A DNA stretch of 64,000 nucleotides. Source: Erpobdella octoculata. Lineage: Eukaryota; Annelida; Clitellata; Hirudinida; Erpobdellidae. Location of the stretch: assembly GCA_963978895.1 (NCBI GenBank), contig OZ022243.1, positions 7,880,043-7,944,042 of the forward strand, written 5' to 3'. The notes beneath the pieces were generated by a model that saw nothing but the letters and a program-made list of their open reading frames with translations, was not told the DNA's origin and did no database searches. Made by a program: the position numbers and the translations under genes. This document shows positions 11,701-22,727 of the stretch, in pieces (positions within the stretch are counted from its first letter, which is position 1; each line of letters begins with the position of its first letter).

Positions 11701-14700
11701 CAAAAATAATGAAATACGTGTTTTAGCATTTTTTGAAAATTTGGTTTCCAGGACTTCAAATATGGGGTGGAAAATAGGGTTACTTGGTTTTTAAAGTAAC
11801 TGCTACTCAAAAACTGTAAATGCTACAAAAGTAAAATTAGTATTTGGTTTCTACTCCAGAAATAATGATATACGTGTTTTACCATTTTTTGAAAATTTGG
11901 TTTCCAGGACTTCAAATATGGGGTGGAAAATAGGGTTACTTGGTTTTTAAAGTAACTGCTACTCAAAAACTGTAAATGCTACAAAAATAAAATTAGTATT
12001 TAGTTTCTACTCCAAAAATAATGATATACGTGTTTCACCATTTTTTGAAAATTTTGTTTCCAGGACCTCAAATGTGAAGTGGAAAAAGGGTTATTTGATT
12101 TTAAAATAACTGCTACTCAAAAACTGTAAGTGCTACAGATGTGAAAATTAGTATTTTGAGGTTTTGTGCCGGTTAAAAGTAGATGAGTTCAGTTTATCAC
12201 CGGGCGGACGGGCCAAGCCGTTATTTTAGGGTCTTCATACGGCCCTGCCCAAACCTTAAATCAAGGTGGGACGGAGCGAGATTTTTAACCAAGTATATAG
12301 ACATTTGAGTGATTTTAGGGTGTTCAGACGTGCCGAGCTAAACCTGAAGTCAAGGTGGGACGGGCCGAAGTTTTTCATCAAGTATATAGAACTTCTAGGC
12401 CTGTAAAAACGGGCCAGGCCCATATTAGACGGGCCGTGCCGGGCCAGGAATTTCGGTTTTTGAAACGGGCCGGGCCAAGTTGTCGACGGGTCGATGGGGC
12501 CCACTTTAGTGTCGGGGGCCCAATGAAAACTCAGGGGGGCAATCGTCCCCCCTCCTGCCCCCCCTAATTGACGTCCCTGAACATAGATAAAAAATAAATT
12601 CAAGGTTTATTAAAATTTATTTTTTACTTTACTCTTGTTTATAGCATTTTGACATTCTGTTTCGTCAATCCTGCTGTTAAAAGCTAATTCTTCGAGAAAC
12701 CCATAAGTAGCCTGGTGATTGTTCCAATGTGTAAGAGCATCTGTGTGGACTTGTTGTTTGAAATCCATCAAATTATGCTCAAGTTGTGATTGATGGGATG
12801 AAAAAGTTTGTATCGTGCTTGTTGATTCAATGACTGCAGGAGGAAGCTTAAATCTTAGCTGTAGTTGAAAGAATGTCAGTTTTTTCCATCTTTCTTTATC
12901 CTATTGCCCTTGAAGAAATATAATAAGTTTAAATTAACTTTTATTCTAAATATCAGCATGTGTTGTCTTACCTGTATAAGTATAAATGATTTGGCTGCCT
13001 TTAGTAACTCTTTTGCATTGTCCGTACACATTACAGTTGCAGCAGTTGGGTCCAGAAGACATGCAGCAGCAGGTAGATGACTAAAGCTAGTATTTTGGGG
13101 CTGCAAAATCTATTGGAATTTATGTTGCAATTTGTCTTGCATGATTATTTTGAGCCATGGACTGCAGTTCTGAAAACTGCTGCAGGTGATATTGAAACTC
13201 ATACAATTATGTAAGAGATACTTTGCACATCACTTTAAAGTACAATTTTTGTTCATCACATGTTTGTAAGACTCCAAAAATTCACAAAATTCTTCCCATT
13301 CAACTACTCAAAGATATTCTGTTTTTATTGTTTCCATCACCTGACTAATACTTATAGCTTCATCTCTTCATCATTAAATATTTGCATAATAAATGTTAAT
13401 TGCTGGTTGTCCAACCAGCTGGTTCAAATAACTTATGAACTGGGGTACTTTTCCAACTATACTTTTCACCTTCTTAAGAAAGCTACATTATCTGAAAATT
13501 ATGTCTGAAAATTAAAGGGAAATCATCACTTTTTGTGCCTCCCACACATCTCAAGAGTTTTGGAAACAGAAGGTTTGAGGTAGGACGAACCGAGGATTTG
13601 GAATGGTGTGCCAGCTGCTGTTACATCGACTGCTGTGTCACTTTAGTTCTTCAGAAGAGAATTGTTCTGTGGCCTAGAAGTCTAACTAATGCCATGTTAA
13701 ATATTGTCAAATTTTCATTTCATCATCTTCACTCTCACCATATTCCTCATAACTGCTTTCATTTTCTGAATTTGTTTTCAATTTATTGTGTGATTTTCAA
13801 CACCGATAACTGCTTTATGAATTAACCTTGTTGCTTGTTTTATATTTGCTTGATTATTTATTTTTGGCATTAGGATCGTATTGGTTCATTGAATCCATGA
13901 TAATTTCTTTTAATATATGTAAGGATGCTTAATTTGTTACATTGAACTTTAATTCCCATTATGGACTCTCCCATTTGCATCCAGAAAATTAGTTTACTAA
14001 ACCAGTCATTTTCTTAGATTTAAGTTAAAAATGCTAACGTCAATTATAATAAAATCAGTGTTGAAAGTAAATCAGTGTTTCAATAAAAAGCAAGTGAAGT
14101 TTTAAAATACATTTGCTTATATATACCTGATTCAGGAACAAGAAATAATTATAAATATTCATAACCAATAAATTCATTTGTCATAAGTTCAAAATTCTCA
14201 TGGTTCCACTGAGCCTCCTGTCTCCTGAAAGATTTAAAATGGCTACAATTATTCCAGAGCAATAAATTAATTTATTTTTCTCATAGGACTTTCATAGCAT
14301 TATTGAGATTTGCTCCAATTCAGAATTTTTTATCTACGATACATAATTTAGTAAGAAAGTCAGTAACAGTGTTTTAAATTTACAAAACTGTACACACTTA
14401 TTTGAGCATGAAAGTTACACTGTAACTCATGTAAATCTAAACCAGTGAATCAAGGATTTTTTTTCAAATAAAACTTTTTTTAAAACATAAACATAAAGGT
14501 TACATTGTAACCATCACCCCTATGAATCAGAACCACTAGGTTAAAACTAAATTTTTCGGCTATCAATCAAACGTCACCTGCGACTTATCAGCTTGTGTGT
14601 TCATGCTCCTCGACTTAAAAACTCCAAATTTTATTTAATTGTCTGAATTTTGTTCATTGCAGAAGTCATACTCTGTCTGTCATCGAGGAGGAATCTTCAG

Positions 14701-16666
14701 TCATGGGTCTGGAGAAGACAATTTGGCTAGTATTTTCTGATTTTTGATTGGAGCACCTTAGTTTTTTGAACGTCTTACCATATGATTATAAATGATTTAT
14801 ATAGATAATTGAAATAGAGTTCAATGGCAAGTGAGCATACACAAACTGCTGGTATAATATGCACTCGAGCACATAAATGCACAAATATATCGACATTCTC
14901 TTTTAAATAAGTTTCATAATTGTTGTGAGAAAAATGTTTATTTTATATAAATCCTAGTAGGGACTGAGCAGATGCATGTCTGGGTGTCTTCGACTAATTA
15001 AAATATGTTGCACTTGAAAACAATATTTTCCATGTAGATGTAAATAATAAATTAATTAAAATATCTAGAAATATAGCCATATTATATTATTTCACTTTTT
15101 AGATACAAAAACCTTGTGTTACGTTGTATTTGGCTTTAATTTTTCCATATATTTCATATTAAAATATTGCTTAGGCCTCAACATCACTAGTACAAAAATA
15201 ATTACTGAAGTGCTTTGTTTATTTATTATTAATATTAGCCGTTATGTTCCAATTCGTTGACCTGGAAAGCCTACATCTTATTTTAGTATCTTATTATTTT
15301 TTATTTATTCCAGGCGTCCCAAGCTCACCGGGACATCCGGAAAAGCTCGGCAAGTTTTATAAACTTCTTTTTGTCTGCTTTGATAAAAAAGAAACAATAA
15401 AAGAAAAAAACTAAATTTCTTTGCTGAAACACAAGCTTTGAGGCTGTCCATTCTTGTCTGTATTTAATTACAGCAGTTCTGTGATTTATATACTCATTGC
15501 AGGATTTTCAGATCTGAAAATTTTAATATTTAATTTGTTAAATTGAAATTATAAGATTTAAAAAAAAACTAAAACATAATATTTTAAAGACTTAAAGTAT
15601 TAGTATCATATTTCTTACCTTCTGTTTTTTATTTTTTAGCCGATTTTCCTTCAAGAGACTTCGGGACCGATTCATGAGGTTATTTATAATTCATTTTTTT
15701 TTTATTGTTAAAGCCTCAATTAAGTTGACCTTCTCCATACACATGCCAAAGACGTGTACAATGTACATGCACACCATACATACAAATAACTACATTTGGT
15801 TTAAAGAAGAAGCTCGAAAGGTTATAAATAATTTCTCATGTTTTAGTAAGTGAGTTGACCCGTTCCATACAAATTCTAGAAAAAACATGTACAATCTAAA
15901 TAGCCCTTGACTTCCAATTCCTTCACCTGGAAACCGTACATTTTATTTTAGCATCTTATTATTTTTTATTTATTGCAGGAGTCCCAAGCTCACAGAGGAG
16001 TCTTCCTCCAAGGAAAAATCTCGGCAAGTGTTATAAACATCCTTTTGACTGTTTTGATATAAAGGAAAATAAAAGAAAAAATACCTAAGTACTTTCAGTA
16101 ATTTCCGACGAGTTATCGCTAATAGAAAAACAATTACTGAAGTTCTTACCTTTATTATAATTAATAGCCCTTGTGTTCCAATTCTTTGATTTTAAGATTA
16201 AAAAAAACAAAATATAAGATTTTAAAGACTAAAAGTATTAGTTAAAGTTTTAAATATAATTTATCTTACCCTCTGTTTTTTATTTTTTAGCCGATTTTCC
16301 TTCAGGAGACTTCGGGACCGATTCATGAGGTTATTTATAATTCATCTTGTTTTATTGTTAAGGCCTCAATTAAGTTGACCTTCTCCATACACATGCCAAA
16401 GATGTGTACAATGTACAGGCACACTCTACATACAAATAACTACATTTGGTTCACCTTTCTAATTATTTATTATTATTTATTAAAGTGAGTCTAAAGATAA
16501 AGACTCTAAAGGTTCTTCTGAAAGGTTAGTCAATTTTTATTTTAATTCACCCTTGTTTTTCTCATCATTTTTAATGGGCTATCTGTAGTATAACTTATAA
16601 CTTTTTTGTAGGGCAAAAAAGAAAGCTCAGCCAGTGTATGTTTTTTTTTGTTTTTTAATTAGTAAG

Positions 16667-16751
<85 letters not shown>

Positions 16752-19700
16752 TAAAGTTTTTCTATTAGAATGAAAAATGTAATGCTAAAAAGAGTTAATA
16801 AACTGTGCAGTGCAAATGTTTGAGGTTGATTTCCTGTGGCAAAGTTTTAGTTAGGTGTCTTAAAAAAGTAGAAGTAATCAAATTGCCTAAGACTGACTGA
16901 TATTTTAAAGTTAAATTTTTATTTAATAAAAATTATCTTTAATTATGGTTTGCAGATCAAAGGGCCCACTTTCAGAGAGGTTTGTTTTTGGATTTTTTTA
17001 TTAGTAAGCTCCACTCAACTTTTTAAAATGTTCTTATTGTTAGTTTTTTTTCTCTAACTCTAATTTTTTTTATTTGTATTTCAGCTCTGATTGGAGCATT
17101 TTGGATGCCATGACGAAAGCCTTTTCGAAAATGATGAAGTTATTGTTATATTCATTTTGATTTAATGATCGTTAATGTGGTGTCAGTTTGTAGTGTCTGC
17201 AGGATTCTAGGTCACAAAAATGTGTTCTGTGATCACTTTTTTAAAGCATTCAAATGTTGACATGCTTGTAACTTGTAACCTCTGGTTAAAGCTAATTCTT
17301 AAGTTCTAGCTAGACAATCTTAAACCTTGTGATTCCAGCATTTTTAAAACGAGATGCAAGTAAGAAAAGTGAAGTCAATGATGACCTCATATTTGTTCAG
17401 TCATGATATCATTCACACACATGATATACAAACATAAGTATGGGAAAGGTGATTATTCTAATAGCTATGTGGGTGATCACATTATTAGGGGGACACCTAC
17501 CATAATGATAATTATTTGGAAAATTTCTCCCACTGGATTTGTTAATTTTACTAAGAAACTCAGCCATTAAAAAACAATTATAAAAGAGATAGGTAAAGTA
17601 GTTAGGGTGGTTAGAAAAACCTCTAAAAACCCCAGGCAAATGAATTTATTTTATATTATTGCCTTACCAAAACAGGAATCAAAACACAGAATTCAAGTGA
17701 ATGAAAGCTTCAACTTTACACGTCTCAGGCCATTTTTGAAGCCCAATTTTTATTTTTAAAAGCCCAAAACCACGTCAGGAGGCCCACTCAAAAGTCAAAG
17801 AGACTCTTCTCAAAAGACGTTCCTTGTGTCGTCTTTTTCAGTGATAAAAGTAAAACCATACTCACTGGTCTTCTGAATACTGCCGTTTCTTTTGATATCT
17901 TTCAGTATTGAAATGTTAACTGAAGTGATGATGTGGTAACCATACTATAACAAGTTAAAAATATAACTTTGCATTTGACCTGTTTGAACTGATCTGACAG
18001 TGACAGGAACTAGAGTATTGCACGGGCCGATTTTTGACTCCCACAAATTAAAACGGCACCCCACCGGTTAAAAACCCCTGTTTAGATGACTTTACTTTTT
18101 TATTTCTTTTCTTTTCTTTCTTTCTTTTTCTTCTTTTTTCTTTTTTTTTTGTGGCGCCCTTGGCCTCGTGGTGCCCATAGGCTGCAGCCTATGTAGCCTA
18201 TGCCTAAATCCGCCCCTGCTTACGAACGAGTAACCTATATTTGTTTATAATTTGTTTCAGATTAAAAAAACAAGTACTCCCTGAGGAGCCTTCGTTAGTA
18301 CTGTTTTGTTTTCAAATAAAGATGAAATATAACAATATATATATATTCAGTTAAATGAAATTTTTCTGAGACAATCTATTGAAATAAGCTAAAATTGTAA
18401 AAAAATTGTTATAAATGAGTAATTTTTTTATTATAATTTATTCCAGTTTCGACTTGGAGCCCCAGGATATGCTGTTAGTACTATTTTTTATAAATGAGTA
18501 ATTTTTTTGTTTTTAATTTATGCCAGTCTCCACAGGGAGGTTGATGAACAAGTGTAGAATAATTTTTATAAATGTGTAAATTTTTTGTTTTAAATTTATT
18601 CCAGTCTTCCCAGTGGGCTTAAAGAAGTAGTGTGAGTACTTTTTTTTATAAAGAATTTAAATATAACAAGAAAATGTTTACATTCAGTTAATGAAATGCT
18701 ACATGAACATTATTCAGATTATTATTATTAAAAACAACAATTTATATATAGCAGATGTTTTTTTTGAGGGGGGGCAGATAAAAAATAAAGAGAGAGAGAG
18801 AGAGCGAGAGAGGGGGGAAGAAAAATAGAAAGTTTGGTGAGAATTGCATGTTGATCAGATCATTTACACTTCATGGATTAGGAGATTTTGTCTCATGGAA
18901 ACTTTTTAGTATGCTAGCAATTCTGTTTTTATCTGATAATTTATTGTCATTTTAATCTAATCTAAAAAATTAAACATTTCTTTGATCAAATACAGTCTGA
19001 ATGCTTGTACAATTACGGAAGATGTGCCAATTGATCCGAATAGGTTATTGTTGATTAATTAATTTATTCATTTACTTCTTTTCTCTACACTCATTTACAC
19101 GACTACGATTAAAAATAACTATGAATTTATTAAAATAATTTTATCATTGCAGATCCATATCGGAACCAGAGGCCGGGTTATTATTGATTTATTTATTACT
19201 TTTTCTCTGCACTCATTATGAATAAACAATAACTTTAAATTTATTTAAAAACTTTTATAATCACCAAAATAAGCTAAATATTCTTATAAATCAGTAAATT
19301 TTTAATTTATTCCAGTTTCCCCAAGGAATACTTGTTAGTACTGTTTTTTTTCTAAAAATTGGAATATAACAAGGAAATATTTAAATTCAGTAAATGAAAT
19401 GCTACATGAACATTATTCAGAGGTTATTTTGTGGGGAAGATAAACAATAAATGTACAAACTAGAGATGTCACGAGTGCTCGACCCGAAGCTCGGTGCTAT
19501 CCTGTCTTTTTTAGATGACCGAACGTTTGAAAACGTGAAACCTGAACCTGAACTTTCTAAAAATTTAAACCTGAACCCGAATTTTTGAAAAAGAGAAACC
19601 TGTGCCCGGAGTTGTTTCAACTTGGTACATTCAATAAAATCTAGTATTAAAAATCATTTTCAAGCATTGTGTTTCAGAAGCAACATTCTTTCTGCCGTAT

Positions 19701-22673
19701 GGTTCAATATATGAGTAGCTCCTCAGAACAGTTGCTTAGATAGAATGCCGGTTAATGAGTAGATAAATAGCACTAAGTTATGATCACCTAGGTCAGAAAA
19801 GTTAGCTAATTTTGTGGATCTTCCTTTACCGAAAAATATTTTGCACATAAATACATATAATACCAATCCTTACAAAGAGTTATAACACAAACAAAATTAA
19901 TTTTGTGAGACGTGCTAGTCGAGTGGTTTAGACACCGTCTTGGATATTCATAGTACCTGGGTTCGATTCTCTTGAGTAAGAAACTAACTAACTCACATTT
20001 GCTCAGGTCTACTCAGCCTTTCATTCTTAACTGGTCGATAAATGTAATGTAATGTATAGAAAATTTGTATTTCATGAATTATCAATCCTGTTCAAACTTC
20101 TTAATTTAGATGAGTCTGTATAAAATTATTAATATCAATTATCGACAGACAAAATTTTCAATATTGGTTTTTATGAATCCACATATGTTGAAAGTTTATG
20201 TAACACTGTGGCATTACAGTTGCAAAATTGCTGGTGAAATGGATAAAAAATATTCTAGTGCACAAAGCTCAGTACAATACGTACTTTTAAGTTACTCGAG
20301 CTATTGGCATAATAGTAAAGTTTTGTCATGTTCGTAATTTTAAACTGTTCTGGCTGTTCAGACTTGATTTTCTTCATAATCAATTTCTTCATTCACAATG
20401 CGAGACATATGATACAACGACTTATACAATATTGCCTCCTGATTCTTTAGTAGTGGCCTCAGTGAGTGCAAGACTGTTTTGCAAAAGAAATTTTTCATTC
20501 TTGCTACAAAAAAAAACAATTTTTGAAGGTTTTATGCTGGCATTTTGACTGCTACTCAAAAATAACTACTATCATTATTATGCTTGCCAGAAAGTTCCCA
20601 TGTGCAAATAACAATAGCAGTTTTTTTTGGTTCTAAAAAAAATACTGAGGGAAAAATGTCACGAACAAAATTTAACTGATCTAATTTATCAAGATAGCTA
20701 GAATGCTATCATCTAGCGACGGTATTATATTTACATGCACATATCTTAGTGTAATCAATATAAATAATATATATATATGTTCTTTAAATACAGGGTGAGT
20801 GTGGAAACGATTGCAGAAGTCCTGCCCATTCCACCAGAAAGGTTATTGTTGATTGATTAATTAATTAACTAATTTATTTATTTATTACTTTTCTTTGCAC
20901 TCATTTACATGACTATTATTAAAATAAATTAAAATTTATTAAAATTGCTTTGCTCACTCATACCTTTTGTGATTAGGATGAATGCGGACACGATTGCCGA
21001 TGTTCTGCCTGTAAACCCAGAAAGGTTATTGTTGATTAATTAATTAATTAATTAATGTATTTATTTATTACTTTTCTTTGCACTCATTCACATGACTTTG
21101 ATTAAAATGACTCCAAATTTATTAAAGTTGTTTTTATCATTGCAGTTCATCTGTGCTGGATGGGGAGAGCGAGTTATTATTCATTTATTACTTTTCTCTG
21201 CACTCCTTTACATGATTATAAATAAAATATAATTATAAATTTTTTAACATTATAATTTCACATCAGCAACTTATTTTTAAATGTAATTAAAAAGAATTTA
21301 TATTTGAAGGTCGGTATCAGCATTTGTGGAGGCCAAAACCTGTTGTAAGTTTATTTTAACAAGAATTTCATGTGGGTGGTCTGCATTGAAAAATTTGCAC
21401 TTCTAAAATAGTTATTTCATTATTATTAGTATCAGCACCATTATCAAAACCAACAGTACAGTTAACACCGTCATCAGCGTCATCAGCAGTTTTCTCATCA
21501 TCATCATCATCATCATCACCATCACCTTCACCATCATGTTTTTTACTATTTGTACAGGCCAAGAAGATCAACCAATCGGGCTTCCTTCTCAAGTAAAAAC
21601 AATTCTTTTGATGATTAACATAATATGATGATTATAATAATAATCGCCATCCAGTACACATGCTCTTGTGTAATGATTTTTGTCCTAGTAATCATCAGAT
21701 GACTCTTATAAAGTATATTGAGAACCCTTTTTTGTAATTGTTGGGATTAATGATTCGAGATCCGAAAAAATGAACAACCTTCATGTAAATAGTTGTTTTT
21801 TTAAAGAAGGCCCTATTTTGTTGATTGTTGTAGGTAGACATACCTGTACTTTATTTATCTGTTTTAACACATCTTTATGAAAATGTTTTAAATGTACTGC
21901 TCGTTTTTGTCGCTTCAAAGATTTCTTTGCTTGAAACTTGAAAATGTTTGACTACTTTAATACAATACCTGTTTATGTCTTGATTTATGGCTGTTATCAA
22001 TGTATCAGTGTTTTCTGTGAAGGTATGAGACGTGGTAGTGTGACAGCCTGTTTGAATGATGTGGTGCAGCCATATTATATTTTGAAGTAATGTGCAAGCA
22101 ATGTTGGTAGTAGTTCATAGATACTCTAGGAATTTTTATGATATTTTTCTGGTTTTTAATGAAACTATATAGCGAGATAGTATGGGCAATCCTTCCTATA
22201 GGATTTCTATAAAGAAAATTATTAAAAATAAAAAAAACATAAACTAACTCAACCAATTAGTCATTGTGTTGATATTTCCTTCTTAGTTATTCATTTGTTT
22301 ATACATTTGCAGTACGAATCCGCAGTAGAAAAATTAGCAGACGAAGAAGAAGACAAAGTGGAGGAGGTGGAGAAAGACCATCATTTGCACCTGGTTGTGT
22401 CGGGGATTGGAAAAGGTTCCAATTCCAACGAGAAGGGACACCAAAGAACAAAAGTGTTCCCAGGTGCAAATGATGGAATTACTATGGAATCAGGAGGGAT
22501 GGAGGCTATGAAAAAGGATTCCGAAGAAAGAGCGGAGACAGAGAAAAAAGAAAAGAGGTTGAAATGGATTGTTATTCTTTCTTATGCCCTTTTTTTTCTT
22601 CAATTTTTACCTGATTTGTTTGCTCTTTTTCTCTCATTCACTTCCTCTTCATCTCTCTTATTCTCTCACTTCC

Positions 22674-22727
<54 letters not shown>

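Larger units (their letters stand above)
9523..12579. mobile_element. hAT element, 3.06 kb, 8-bp TSD AACATAGA
   Basis: Left end CAGGGACGTCATTT, right end AATTGACGTCCCTG, flanked by identical 8-bp duplications AACATAGA at 9515-9522 and 12580-12587. Eight-bp target duplications with CAGGG-type ends are diagnostic of the hAT superfamily. Inside are a minus-strand transposase remnant (10163-10402), a degenerate GGCCCACTTAAGTG repeat field, a GACT microsatellite, four 156-bp tandem units and a GGGCCGGGCC-rich end. It lies in an intron of the micro-exon locus. Confidence 0.88.

Noticed and set aside
15503..15535. Extra micro-exon after 'actcattgcag' (also at 22845)
   Set aside because: The acceptor text is shared by both duplicated blocks but no donor follows, and the phase-2 frame ends quickly. 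It may be a terminal exon, but support is too weak.
19912..19985. Functional tRNA gene
   Set aside because: A and B boxes are present but acceptor and T-stem pairing fail, and the sequence continues into a SINE body.
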